Shown piece by piece: positions 33,932 through 43,141 of a DNA stretch of 64,000 nt. The first letter of the stretch is position 1. Each line of letters starts with the position of its first letter. Under the pieces are notes generated by a model that was given only the letters and a program-made list of their open reading frames with translations, did no database searches and was not told the origin of the DNA. The position numbers and the translations under genes are program-made. The DNA is from Albidovulum sp. (GTDB taxonomy: Bacteria; Pseudomonadota; Alphaproteobacteria; Rhodobacterales; Rhodobacteraceae): the NCBI GenBank assembly GCA_020637635.1, contig JACKKB010000005.1, positions 124,001-188,000 of the forward strand, written 5' to 3'.

Positions 33932-36238
33932 TCAGTGAATCTGTCCCTGCACCGTCGCCGTGAGCTCGGTGAGCGAGAAGGGTTTCGGCAGGAAGACCGA
34001 GTTCGGGATCCGCTCGCGGGTTTCCGTCAGGCTCTCCTCGGCATAGCCCGAAACGAAGACGACGCGGGTGCCGGGTCGGGTCTTCAGTGCCTCGCGTACC
34101 CAGCTCGGGCCGTCGATCCCCGGCATGATGACATCGGTCACGAAGACATCGACCGAAAGCGCCTCGTCCTCGAGCAGCTTCAGCGCCTCCTCGGCCGAGC
34201 CGGCCTCGATCACGGTATGGCCGCTGAGCTTCAGAGCCCGGCTTGCGAAGGCCCGCACCGGCGCCTCGTCCTCGACCAGAAGGACAACGCCGCTCTCGGC
34301 CTCGAGGCGCAACGCCCGCATCTGCGGCGCCGGTTCCGTCTGCGGCTCCGCAACCGCGTCATGGGCTGGAAAATAGAGAGTGAATGTCGTCCCCTGGCCG
34401 ACGACGCTGTCGCAGAAGACATAGCCGCCGGTCTGCTTGACGATGCCGTAGACGGTCGACAGACCGAGCCCGGTGCCCTCGCCCTGACGCTTGGTCGTGT
34501 AGAAGGGCTCGAAGATCTTCTGGATCTTGTCGGGGACAATGCCGACGCCCTCGTCGCTGACCCGGACGGTGACGTAGTTTCCGGTCGGAATGGAAACCCG
34601 GTCGCGACGGAAATCTTCCTTCAGGAGAAGCGCTTCCGTCTCGATCCTGATCTCGCCTCCCTCGGGCATCGCGTCGCGCGCATTGACGACGAGGTTCATC
34701 ATCACCTGTTCGAGCTGCCGCCGGTCGGCCCGGATATGACCGAGATCCTGGCCATGGCTGAGCGCCAGCCGGACCTTTTCGCCGACGAGCCGGTTGAGCA
34801 GATGCGTCAGGTCCGAAAGCGCCTCGCGCGGGTCGATGATCTCGGGCTTCAGCGTCTGCTTTCGGGAAAACGCGAGCAGCTGGTTGACGAGGCTCGCCGC
34901 GCGATTGGCGTTCTGGCTGATCTGCACCAGATCGGCATAGTCCGGTGCCCCTTTGTCATGGCGCAGCAACAAAAGGTCGCAATGCCCTGAAATCGCAGTC
35001 AGAAGATTGTTGAAGTCATGCGCGACACCGCCCGCGAGCTGGCCGATCGCCTGCATCTTCTGGCTTTGCACGAACTGCGCCTCGAGCGTTTTCAACTGCG
35101 TCGCGTCCGACAGCACCGCGATGATCTCGGTGCGCCCCTCGTCGACGACCTTCGAAAGCGTCACCTGCAGGAACAGGTCCTGATCGTCGCCGCGGACCCG
35201 CAAGACCTCGGGCCGTGCGCCGGCGCGTCCGGCGATCGTGTCGCGAAGCCAGTCGGCCACCGGCCGGCCGAGCCCCTCGAAGAGCGCCGCGACATTGTCG
35301 CCCGGCGTCACCTTGCCGATGAGGCGGCGCGCAGCGCGGTTGGCCGCCGACAGCTCTCCCGCCTCGTTGAGCCGCAGGAGCGCCACCGGCAGCATCTCGA
35401 AGGCGGCGCTGTCCGGCCCCTGCTCGGCCAGGGCCTCGGGTGCCGGCATCAGATAGACTTCGGAACGTCCGCCGTTGCCCTCGATCACCACGACGAGCGC
35501 GCGCACGACGCCGTCGGCCGCGGCGATGTCGTGCACCTCGCCCGACCGCAGCGGCAGGTCGCGAAACACCCGGTCGAGCGTGCGGGCACGTTCGCCCACA
35601 AGCCGGCGCGCGACCTCGTTCATGAAGAGGATCGTGCCGCTCCGCGAGACCGTGAACATCGGCAGGCTGAGCCCCTCGGCCCCGCGCCCGCCGGCGCCGC
35701 GCTCGGCCATGTCTTCGAGCCGCCAGAGGAAGCCGCCCTCGCCCATCCGGTGCACCGCGAGCCTCAGATGCCCGCGCCGCGTGACCAGATCCTCGGAGGC
35801 GAAGCCCCGCGCCTCGGCCCGATACTGGAGCCGCGCGAGGATCGCCCGCGGATTGGCGAAGAGCTCGCCCAGCGTATGGGCCAGCGTCGCCTCGTCGCAG
35901 GCACCGAAGCGGTTGCGCGCGGCACGGTTCAGGCTGTCGATCCGCCCCTCGGCATCGGTGGAGAAGCTCGGCGCCGCATCAGCCTCGACGAAACGGGCGA
36001 TCTGGGCGCGAAAACGGCGTTCGGCGCCGTCGCGCGCACGCACGATGCCACGCACCAGGGCCGCCGTGGCGGCGAGCGCGCCGGCCCCGGCGAGCGCCGT
36101 CAGCCCCAAGATCCCGTCGGCCCAGAAGAAGGCCCCCGCCGCCGTGACCGCAGCCACCACCGTCAGCAGGAGCCCGTGCGCGTAAAGATTGCGCGCGGTC
36201 CGGGTGAGCGGCGGCGAAGACATGATGGCATCGGACAC
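33932..36238 (-). CDS. cckA: Cell-cycle hybrid histidine kinase CckA
   Basis: 768 residues from a GTG with GGGAAGG about 8 nt upstream. The frame is open to 36283, but those starts leave no room for a promoter below the CtrA box at 36287-36301. Layout: two membrane helices (about 15-60), PAS domains, HisKA with GGVAHDFNNLLTAISGHCD, ATPase domain with DEGVGI and GTGLGLSTV, and a C-terminal receiver (LLVEDE, FVTDVIMPG). HDFNNLL with an attached receiver is the CckA signature. CckA feeds phosphate through ChpT to CtrA; in Rhodobacterales the pathway controls motility, gene transfer agents and related genes rather than viability. Neither chpT nor ctrA is in the window. Confidence 0.92.
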   Translation of the reverse strand: MSDAIMSSPPLTRTARNLYAHGLLLTVVAAVTAAGAFFWADGILGLTALAGAGALAATAALVRGIVRARDGAERRFRAQIARFVEADAAPSFSTDAEGRIDSLNRAARNRFGACDEATLAHTLGELFANPRAILARLQYRAEARGFASEDLVTRRGHLRLAVHRMGEGGFLWRLEDMAERGAGGRGAEGLSLPMFTVSRSGTILFMNEVARRLVGERARTLDRVFRDLPLRSGEVHDIAAADGVVRALVVVIEGNGGRSEVYLMPAPEALAEQGPDSAAFEMLPVALLRLNEAGELSAANRAARRLIGKVTPGDNVAALFEGLGRPVADWLRDTIAGRAGARPEVLRVRGDDQDLFLQVTLSKVVDEGRTEIIAVLSDATQLKTLEAQFVQSQKMQAIGQLAGGVAHDFNNLLTAISGHCDLLLLRHDKGAPDYADLVQISQNANRAASLVNQLLAFSRKQTLKPEIIDPREALSDLTHLLNRLVGEKVRLALSHGQDLGHIRADRRQLEQVMMNLVVNARDAMPEGGEIRIETEALLLKEDFRRDRVSIPTGNYVTVRVSDEGVGIVPDKIQKIFEPFYTTKRQGEGTGLGLSTVYGIVKQTGGYVFCDSVVGQGTTFTLYFPAHDAVAEPQTEPAPQMRALRLEAESGVVLLVEDEAPVRAFASRALKLSGHTVIEAGSAEEALKLLEDEALSVDVFVTDVIMPGIDGPSWVREALKTRPGTRVVFVSGYAEESLTETRERIPNSVFLPKPFSLTELTATVQGQIH

Positions 36239-36286
36239 GGGCGCACCTTCCCTCAGATTCGATGCCTCCATAGGACCGACCATTCC

Positions 36287-36301
36287 TTAAGTCGCGATTA
36301 A
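36287..36301 (-). promoter_or_regulatory. Exact CtrA box upstream of cckA
   Basis: TTAA at 36287-36290 and 36298-36301 with 7 bp between. In Caulobacter CtrA-activated promoters the box overlaps the -35 position, which here would put the transcript start near 36259 and leave a leader of about 20 nt to the GTG at 36238. This fits a feedback of CtrA on its own kinase gene (inference). It lies in the short gap after rsmB. Confidence 0.65.
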
Positions 36302-36338
36302 TCGCGCCCGGACTACAATCATTGATTGTGTAGAGTGA

Positions 36339-37529
36339 CTAATTCTCGCGCGTCAAGTGTGCGCTGAAAAAGCCGTCGCCGCCGCCAAGCGGCGTGAAGA
36401 GCCGCGCCTGCGCCAGGCGATACCCCGGGGCGCGGCCGAGGAACCGCTCGATCTGTCCGAGGTTTTCCGCCGCGAGCAGCGAGCAGGTCATGTAGGCGAG
36501 CGTCCCGCCGGGCGCCACAAGGGCGGCGGCGGTGTCGAGGATCGCGGCCTGCAGGGCGAGGAGATCGGCCAGACCGGCCGGGTCGAGCCGCCACTTCGCA
36601 TCCGGCGTCCGCCGCCAGGTGCCGCTGCCCGAGCAGGGCACATCGGCAAGCACGAGATCGAACGGGCCGGATGCCGCGAGATGCTCCGGCGGCAGGATCG
36701 TCACCCCGGCGCCGGCCCGCGCCGCCCGTGCCGGAAGGTCCGCCATCCGCGCCGGCAGCGCGTCATGGGCAAGGACCGGACCACGATGGCGCGCGACGAT
36801 GGCGAGGCTCTTGCCGCCGCCGCCGGCGCACAAGTCGAGGACGCGTGCGCCGGGCGTCAGGGGCAGCGCCGCGACGGCGGCCTGCGGGCTGAGGTCCTGC
36901 AACTCGACCAACCCAGCCAGATAGGTGGTGCAGGCGCGAATCTTTCGCGCGTTCTCAATGACTTCCAGGGCGGTTTCAACCTGTTTGTCCGGCTGCGTGA
37001 CGATGCCGTCGGACGCAAGCGCCGCCTGCGCCTGCGCGCGCGTCGCCCGCGCCAGGTTGACCCGCAGCCAGACCGGGGCGCGCTGGCGCATGAGGCCGAG
37101 GACCGCCCCGCATTCCGGCCCGAGGGCAGCGTCGAGTGCCGGCAGGAGCCAGCCCGGCATGTCGGTCCGGGGCGCGGCGGCACGCTGGGCGGCACGGTCG
37201 ACCGCTGCCAGTGCCGCCGTCTCCGCCGCGTCAAGCGGCGCGGGCGCGTGCGGGGCGCCGGTGAAGAGCTCCGCGAGGGGTTGCTCCGCCGCGACCGCGC
37301 GCCCGATCATCAGCGCCCGGCCCGTGGGCGTCGACGCGCCCGCGAGTGCGGTGTAGGAGCCGCGGCAGCGCAGGGCGTCGAAGACGAGGTCGCGCAGGGC
37401 GGCACGGTCTCCGGATCCGGCGAAACGGTTGCCCCGCGCCCACCCCGTCAGGACCTCTTCGGTGGCAGCTCCGGCAAGGATCCGGTCGAGCATCTCGGCC
37501 GCGCTCAGGATCCGCGCGTCAGGCCGCAT
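36339..37529 (-). CDS. rsmB: 16S rRNA m5C methyltransferase, RsmB family
   Basis: 396 residues. An N-terminal NusB-like helical part (to about 140) is followed by the RsmB/NOP2 methyltransferase fold with SAM motif LDLCAGGGGKS, the motif IV Cys in ADVPCSGSGTWRRTPD and the motif VI Cys in YMTCSLLAAEN. This two-cysteine mechanism methylates C5 of cytosine in rRNA. Family assignment is firm; whether it modifies C967 or another site is inferred. It lies upstream of cckA and downstream of guaB on the same strand. Confidence 0.9.
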   Translation of the reverse strand: MRPDARILSAAEMLDRILAGAATEEVLTGWARGNRFAGSGDRAALRDLVFDALRCRGSYTALAGASTPTGRALMIGRAVAAEQPLAELFTGAPHAPAPLDAAETAALAAVDRAAQRAAAPRTDMPGWLLPALDAALGPECGAVLGLMRQRAPVWLRVNLARATRAQAQAALASDGIVTQPDKQVETALEVIENARKIRACTTYLAGLVELQDLSPQAAVAALPLTPGARVLDLCAGGGGKSLAIVARHRGPVLAHDALPARMADLPARAARAGAGVTILPPEHLAASGPFDLVLADVPCSGSGTWRRTPDAKWRLDPAGLADLLALQAAILDTAAALVAPGGTLAYMTCSLLAAENLGQIERFLGRAPGYRLAQARLFTPLGGGDGFFSAHLTREN

Positions 37530-37592
37530 CCGGGCCGCCCGGGGAATCCGAGAATCCGGCCATAACGCGCTGATCCGAAAGCAGATCCATCG

Positions 37593-39041
37593 TCACATGA
37601 CGCGGTAGTTCGGGCTTTCGCGGGTGATCTGCACGTCGTGGACATGGCTTTCCTTGAGCCCGGCACCGGTGATGCGGACGAAGCGGCAGTTCTGCCGCAT
37701 CTCCTCGATCGTGCGGTTGCCGGTATAGCCCATGGCGGCGCGCAGGCCGCCGACGAGCTGGTGCACCACGGCCGCGGCCGAGCCCTTGTAGGGGACCTGT
37801 CCCTCGATCCCTTCGGGGACGAGCTTGTCGGAGGCCGCATCCTTCTGGAAATAGCGGTCGGCCGAGCCGCGCGCCATCGCGCCGAGGCTCCCCATGCCGC
37901 GATAACTCTTGAAGCTACGGCCTTGATACAGAATGACTTCCCCGGGGCTTTCATCTGTGCCCGCGATGGCCGAGCCGACCATCGCGCAGGAGGCGCCGGC
38001 GGCGATGGCCTTGGCGAAATCGCCCGAATACTTGATGCCGCCGTCGGCGATGACCGGGACATCCCCGGCTGCACCGGCCGCATCCATGATCGCGGTGAGC
38101 TGCGGCACGCCGACGCCGGCCACGATCCGCGTGGTGCAGATCGAGCCCGGCCCGATGCCGACCTTCACCGCATCCGCCCCGGCCCCGATCAGCGCCCGCG
38201 TCGCCTCGGCCGTGGCCACGTTGCCGGCCACGACCTGCACCGCGTTCGACAACGCCTTGATCCGCTCGACCGCCCGCGCAACACCCTCGGAATGGCCATG
38301 CGCGGTGTCGACCACGACCATGTCGACGCCGGCCTCGATGAGCGCCTGGCTGCGTTCGAACCCCGCCTCGCCCACCGTCGTCGCCGCGGCAACGCGCAGG
38401 CGGCCGAGCTCGTCCTTGCAGGCATGCGGGTTGAGCACCGCCTTTTCGGTATCCTTGAGCGTCAGAAGCCCGGTGAGCTTGCCGGTGCCGTCGGTGACGA
38501 GAAGCTTCTCGATCCGGCGCGCCTTCATCAGGCTCTTGGCCTCTTCCAGATCGGCCGGTTCGCGCAACAGCGCGAGGTTGTCGGCAGTCATCATCGCCCG
38601 CACCGGCGTGCGGTCGTCGGAGGCGAAGCGCATGTCTCGGTTGGTGACAATCCCCACGACCCGACCGTCATTGTCGACAACTGGGAAACCGGTGACGTTG
38701 TAGCGATCCTGCAGCGCCTTGGCGTCGGCAAGCGTCTGGTCGGGCCGGAGCGTGATCGGGTTGTAGACGACGCCGCTCTCGAAGCGCTTCACCCGGCTCA
38801 CCTCGGCCGCCTGTTCGGCGATCCCGAGGTTGCGGTGGACGACGCCGATGCCGCCGGCCTGCGCCATCGCGATCGCCATCCGTGCCTCGGTCACGGTGTC
38901 CATCGCCGAACTGAGAAGCGGAATGTTGAGCCGGATCGACCGGGTGACCCGCGTCGCGGTGTCGGCATCGGCCGGCAGCACGCTCGATGCCGCGGGAACC
39001 AGTAGCACGTCGTCGAAGGTGAGCGCCTCGCGAATCTCCAT
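37593..39041 (-). CDS. guaB: Inosine-5'-monophosphate dehydrogenase
   Basis: 482 residues from the ATG giving MEIREALTFDDVLL with GAGGAG upstream; the frame is open a further 786 bp but through the divergent neighbour. The TIM barrel is interrupted by two CBS domains (about 92-205). The catalytic Cys is C302 in GPGSICTTR, and the IMP loop GGIKYSGD and flap region RGMGSLGAM are intact. It catalyses the NAD-dependent first step of GMP synthesis. Confidence 0.97.
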   Translation of the reverse strand: MEIREALTFDDVLLVPAASSVLPADADTATRVTRSIRLNIPLLSSAMDTVTEARMAIAMAQAGGIGVVHRNLGIAEQAAEVSRVKRFESGVVYNPITLRPDQTLADAKALQDRYNVTGFPVVDNDGRVVGIVTNRDMRFASDDRTPVRAMMTADNLALLREPADLEEAKSLMKARRIEKLLVTDGTGKLTGLLTLKDTEKAVLNPHACKDELGRLRVAAATTVGEAGFERSQALIEAGVDMVVVDTAHGHSEGVARAVERIKALSNAVQVVAGNVATAEATRALIGAGADAVKVGIGPGSICTTRIVAGVGVPQLTAIMDAAGAAGDVPVIADGGIKYSGDFAKAIAAGASCAMVGSAIAGTDESPGEVILYQGRSFKSYRGMGSLGAMARGSADRYFQKDAASDKLVPEGIEGQVPYKGSAAAVVHQLVGGLRAAMGYTGNRTIEEMRQNCRFVRITGAGLKESHVHDVQITRESPNYRVM

Positions 39042-39194
39042 TGGGGTCTCCTCGGGGATGCGTCGTTTGGCGGCTCCCTGTTTCACGGGGCGGGGCGGAA
39101 CGCAACCCCTCGGGCGCCGGACGGGCGGAGATTTCCGGCGCCGGACCTTGGCGGGGCCTCTCGCCGCGGCTATGGATTGGCGCAAGGAGCCCCG

Positions 39195-39887
39195 ATGCGC
39201 GTCGCCGTCGTTCACAACACCAGGGTATCGAACCCCGGCCTCGTCGGGGCCGCGCTGAGCGAGGCCGGCGCCGAAATCGCCACCTTCCGGCCCCATGCCG
39301 ACGGCACCCTGCCCGACACCGGCCATGACGCGCTTGTCGTCTTCGGCGGCGAACAGGCGGCGACGGCGGATGCGACGCACCCCTACCTGCCGGCGCTCGC
39401 GCAGCTCATGCGCGCCTATGGCGAGGCCGGGCGCGCGGTGCTCGGCATCTGCCTCGGCGCCCAGATCCTTGCCCGTGGCTACGGCGCCGAGAACATGATC
39501 GGCACCGCGCCGGAATTCGGCTGGTGCGAGATATCGGCGCGGGGCAGCGACCCGGTCCTCGCCGCGGCGGCGGGCGCCGGTGGGCGCTTCACGAGCTTTC
39601 AGTGGCACAGCGACACCTTCTCCCTGCCCGCGGGCGCCAGCCACCTGGCCGCGGGAACCAGGGTCGCCAACCAGGCCTTCCGCCTTGGCCGTGCCGCCTA
39701 TGGCACCCAGTTCCACTTCGAAGCCGATGCCGCCGTCGTTTCCGAATGGGCAGCGGCCTTTCCCGGCGAGATGCGCAAGATGGACGCGGCCTGGCCCGAT
39801 GCGCTGGACGCGCAGACCGCGCGCCATGGGCCCGCGAGCGATGCGGCGGGCCGGGCGCTGGCGCGCGCCTGGGTGGCGCTGATCTGA
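39195..39887 (+). CDS. Type 1 (class I) glutamine amidotransferase
   Basis: 230 residues starting at the ATG after AAGGAGCCCC; a TTG 18 bp upstream is less likely. The triad is visible: Cys in GICLGAQILARG, His and Glu in QFHFEAD. It belongs to stand-alone GuaA-glutaminase-like proteins such as gamma-glutamyl hydrolases or unassigned GATases. It is divergent from guaB, but lacks the synthetase domain of GuaA, so a role in GMP synthesis is not implied. Confidence 0.85.
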   Translation: MRVAVVHNTRVSNPGLVGAALSEAGAEIATFRPHADGTLPDTGHDALVVFGGEQAATADATHPYLPALAQLMRAYGEAGRAVLGICLGAQILARGYGAENMIGTAPEFGWCEISARGSDPVLAAAAGAGGRFTSFQWHSDTFSLPAGASHLAAGTRVANQAFRLGRAAYGTQFHFEADAAVVSEWAAAFPGEMRKMDAAWPDALDAQTARHGPASDAAGRALARAWVALI

Positions 39888-39893
39888 GCCGGA

Positions 39894-40909
39894 TCAGGCC
39901 GAGGCGGCGTTGGTCTTGACCGCCAGCGTTCCGCGGAACCAGAGCCGCAGCACCTGCGCGGCGATCGGCAGGATCACGAGAAGCGCCAGGACCAGCGCCA
40001 GCGCCCCCGGCACCCGCCAGATGCCGCCGACGGCGATCCAGAGCGAGGCGGTCGCGGCGAGGGGAAAGGTGAACGCCCCCCAGAGCGCCGAGAACCCCCA
40101 GGCCGTGAGCCAGCGCACGCGCAGCACGAGCCAGGCCAGAAGCATCGCCGAGATTGCCGCGAACCCGCCCGCGACGACCTGAAGCTCGAGCCCCTCGGCG
40201 ACGAGACCGAGAAGCGCGAGCGGCGCGAGATGGATCGCGAGCAGCGGCCTGAGCGGGCCCGGCACGTCTTCCTTCAAGATCTGGTCAAGGCTCACCGACC
40301 AGATCAGCGCGGCCAGAAGCGCGCTGATCGCGAAGATGACCAGCGCCAGCGAATAGAGCTCGAAGGTCAGGGCCGCAAGGGCGCCGATGATGGGGCCGAC
40401 GAAGATCAGGTGCCAGACCGGATTGACCCGTCGCTGTTCCGCCGGCCCGGTCGCGTAGACGAAGAGAACGAGTGCGACGAGCACCAGATGCAGGGCGAAG
40501 CCGGCATAGAGGATCCAGAGCGCGCCGGCCCCGTCATAGGGCGCAAGCACGAGCGAGAGAAGATAGAGCGAGAGCACCATCGTGGTGACCCCGGCGCGCC
40601 CGGGCAGGATCCGCAGATCCTCGACGAGCGCCGCCGGGCGGCGCAGGGACTTGGCCAGGTACATCGCGAGCGCCGCGAGATAGAGCAGCGTCACCGCGCC
40701 GAGCACGATCTCTCCGATCGCGGCCGGCAGCGCGAAACTCGCCGCCGCGCGCCGGAGCGCGAGGCCGAGCCCGAAGAGCCCGAAGATCGAGGGGAAGACC
40801 GCGGGCGGCATCCGCCGCCAGAGGCTCTTGACGGGGCCAGCGGACCGGGGCGCCTTCGAGGCCGGATTTTTCGGTGCTGACGGTGCAGGGTGGATGACGG
40901 CGTGACCAT
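39894..40909 (-). CDS. SLAC1/TDT-type anion channel or tellurite resistance-like membrane protein, frameshift near start
   Basis: About ten hydrophobic helices, from FPSIFGLFGLGLALRR to the final LVLALLVILPIAAQVLRLWF, fit the SLAC1/TehA channel family (small anions, C4-dicarboxylates or sulfite). The N-terminus is split: the best start, ATG 40909-40907 with GGAG 6 nt upstream, reads MVTPSSTLHRQHRK, but the channel frame is entered only if the run of five A residues (minus strand, 40867-40871) had six. One added A gives a continuous 338-residue protein through NPASKAPRSAGPVKSLWRR. Without it the first in-frame Met is at 40811. Confidence 0.72.
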
Positions 40910-41133
40910 GGAATTCTCCGAAAACCGCCCCATCACTACCCCCTGCGCGCCGCTCCCGCACGACCGCAAAGCGCCGCCGGGCGGAAAATTCTGCGCCGTT
41001 GCGGCTTCGCTGCCGCAGGACCTCCGGCCTCGGCCACGGCCCGCCGCCCGCCCCTTCCGTTTCCGCCGCGATGGCGCTAGCGTCGCCCGCGCCGGGCAGC
41101 AGCCGAGGGGCGCCGGGGCATGGGAGAACGTGC

Positions 41134-42115
41134 ATGGCCGGACACGGATATGAAAGCGGGCGGCTGAACCTGCCCTTCGTCGGCATTCCGACATTTGCCA
41201 AGCGCCCCTATGTCGCCGACTGGGGGGCGATTGCGGCCGATGTCGCGGTGATGGGCGCGCCCTTCGACTTCGGCACCCAGTTCCGCGCCGGCGCGCGCTT
41301 TTCGGCCCGCGCGCGGTGCGCGAGGCCTCGACGCTCTTCAGCTTCGGCCATGCCGGCGCCTATGACCACGAGGACGACTGCACCTATCTCGGCCCCGATG
41401 TGCGCATTGTCGATATCGGCGATGCCGACATCGTCCACACCGATACCGAGACGAGCCACGCCAACGCCGAGACCGGCGTGCGCGCGATCCTTGCCGCCGG
41501 GCGCGCTGCCGGTGGTGATCGGCGGCGACCATTCGGTGAACATCCCCTGCATCCGCGCCTTCGATGCCGCCTGCGCTGCAAAGGCCGATCCACATCCTGC
41601 AAATCGACGCCCATCTCGATTTCGTCGACATCCGCCACGGGGTCCGCCACGGCCACGGCAATCCGATGCGCCGCGCCGCCGAACGCGCCCATGTCGCGGG
41701 CATCACCGCGCTCGGCATCCGCAACGTCTCCTCGACGGCGCGCGATGGCTACGAGGCCGCCCGCGCCATGGGCGACGATTTTCTCAGCGTCCGGCAGGTC
41801 CGCAAGCTCGGCACCGATGCCGTCGTGGGCCGCATTCCCGAAGGCGCGCGCATCTACATGACGATCGACATCGACGGCTTCTGCCCTCGATCGCGCCCGG
41901 CACCGGCACGCGTCGCACGGCGGCTTTCTCTACTACGAGGTGCTCGAGATCCTGCAGGCCGTCGCCCGGCGCCACGAGGTCGTGGGCATCGACCTCGTCG
42001 AGTGGCGCCCGACTACGACCAGACCGGCGGCACCGCGATCCTCGCGGCGCAGCTTCTGCTGAACACGCTCGGCTTCGTCTTCCACGCCCGCGGCCCCTGG
42101 CGGCGGCGCCTGAAC
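41134..42115 (+). pseudogene. Agmatinase/arginase family gene with about six frameshifts
   Basis: Conserved ureohydrolase segments follow in correct order but in changing frames: MAGHGYESGRLNLPFVGIPT to FGTQFRAGARF (41134 on); VREASTLFSFGHAGAYDHED (from about 41314); ALPVVIGGDHSVNIPC; PIHILQIDAHLDF through MTIDIDGF (to about 41883); PSIAPGTGT; SHGGFLYYEVLEIL to VVGIDLVE; APDYDQTGGTAILAAQLLLN. Breaks lie near 41300, 41500, 41582, 41883, 41908 and 42002, mostly consistent with one base lost or gained in short runs. Manganese-binding motifs GGDHS, DAHLD and DIDGF survive. A second, intact agmatinase gene lies at 61879-62844. Confidence 0.8.
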
Positions 42116-43036
42116 ATGGCGGTGACCATGCCCATGGCCGAGACCGCGCCCGCACGGCCGCTTGCCGCGGCACTCTGGATGGTCGGCTCGATCAGCGGCT
42201 TCACGCTCCTGTCGATCTCGGGCCGCGAGATCGGCAAGGCACTCGATACATTCGAGATGATGTTCTACCGCTCGCTCATCGGCACCGTTGCGATCGTCGT
42301 CTTCGCCCTCGCGACGCGCCGGACCGGGCTCATCTCGCACCGCCACCTCGGGCTGCATTTCCTGCGCAACGCGGTCCATTTCGCCGGACAGAACCTCTGG
42401 CTTCACGCGCTGGCGCTGATCCCGCTCGCGCAGCTCTTCGCGATCGAGTTCTCCTCGCCGCTGATCGTCGCGCTCGCGGCTCCCTTCGTGCTCGCCGAAC
42501 GGCTGACCCCGGCGCGGGCGCTTGCCGTGGCGCTCGGCTTCTGCGGCGTCCTCATCGTGGCGCAACCCTTCGGTCAGGCCAGCCTTTCGCCGGGGGTGTT
42601 GAGCGCGCTCGGCTCGGCCTTTTCCTTCGCCGCGACCGCGATCCTGACCAAGCGCCTCACCCGCCGCGTGCCCGTCCTCTCGATCCTCTTCTGGCTCGCC
42701 GCGATGCAAAGCGCGATGGGTCTCGTCACTGCCGGCTGGGACGGCGCCATCGCCCTGCCCCACGGCCCGGTGCTCGGCTGGGTCCTGGTCATGGGGCTTG
42801 CCGGGCTTGGCGCCCATGTCGGTCTGACCAAGGCGCTCTCGCTCGCGCCCGCCACGGTCGTCACGCCGATGGACTTCCTGCGCCTGCCGATCATCGCGCT
42901 TGTCGGCATGAGCCTTTACGGCGAGCCGCTCGATGCGATGGTCTTCGCCGGCGGCGCGATGATTCTCGGTGCCAACTGGCTCAACATCCGCGCCGCGCGC
43001 GCCGGCGCGCGCAGCGTCGCGACTGCGGCTTCCTGA
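42116..43036 (+). CDS. EamA/DMT family transporter
   Basis: 306 residues with ten hydrophobic helices arranged as two EamA repeats (ALWMVGSISGFTLLSIS to LIVAQPF, then GVLSALGSAFSFAATAILTK to LGANWLNIRAA). Members export metabolites such as amino acids or S-adenosylmethionine; the substrate is unknown. No clear ribosome site precedes the first ATG, and it starts directly after the frameshifted agmatinase, whose last frame runs into it, so the two may have been co-transcribed. Alternative start MPMAET is 12 bp further. Confidence 0.84.
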   Translation: MAVTMPMAETAPARPLAAALWMVGSISGFTLLSISGREIGKALDTFEMMFYRSLIGTVAIVVFALATRRTGLISHRHLGLHFLRNAVHFAGQNLWLHALALIPLAQLFAIEFSSPLIVALAAPFVLAERLTPARALAVALGFCGVLIVAQPFGQASLSPGVLSALGSAFSFAATAILTKRLTRRVPVLSILFWLAAMQSAMGLVTAGWDGAIALPHGPVLGWVLVMGLAGLGAHVGLTKALSLAPATVVTPMDFLRLPIIALVGMSLYGEPLDAMVFAGGAMILGANWLNIRAARAGARSVATAAS

Positions 43037-43141
43037 CCTCACTTGCCGCCCGGTGCGACGGGACGCCGCGTCAGCCATTGACGCGCGCGCCGGAAACTTC
43101 AAAACTTCGTGAGAGAGGACACCAGGTCAGGGATGAGGGAA

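Noticed and set aside
33087..33938. Open frames in the repeat-rich gap after the sulfotransferase gene
   Set aside because: They are Pro/Arg/Ala low-complexity, lack ribosome sites and follow the repeat units; not treated as genes.
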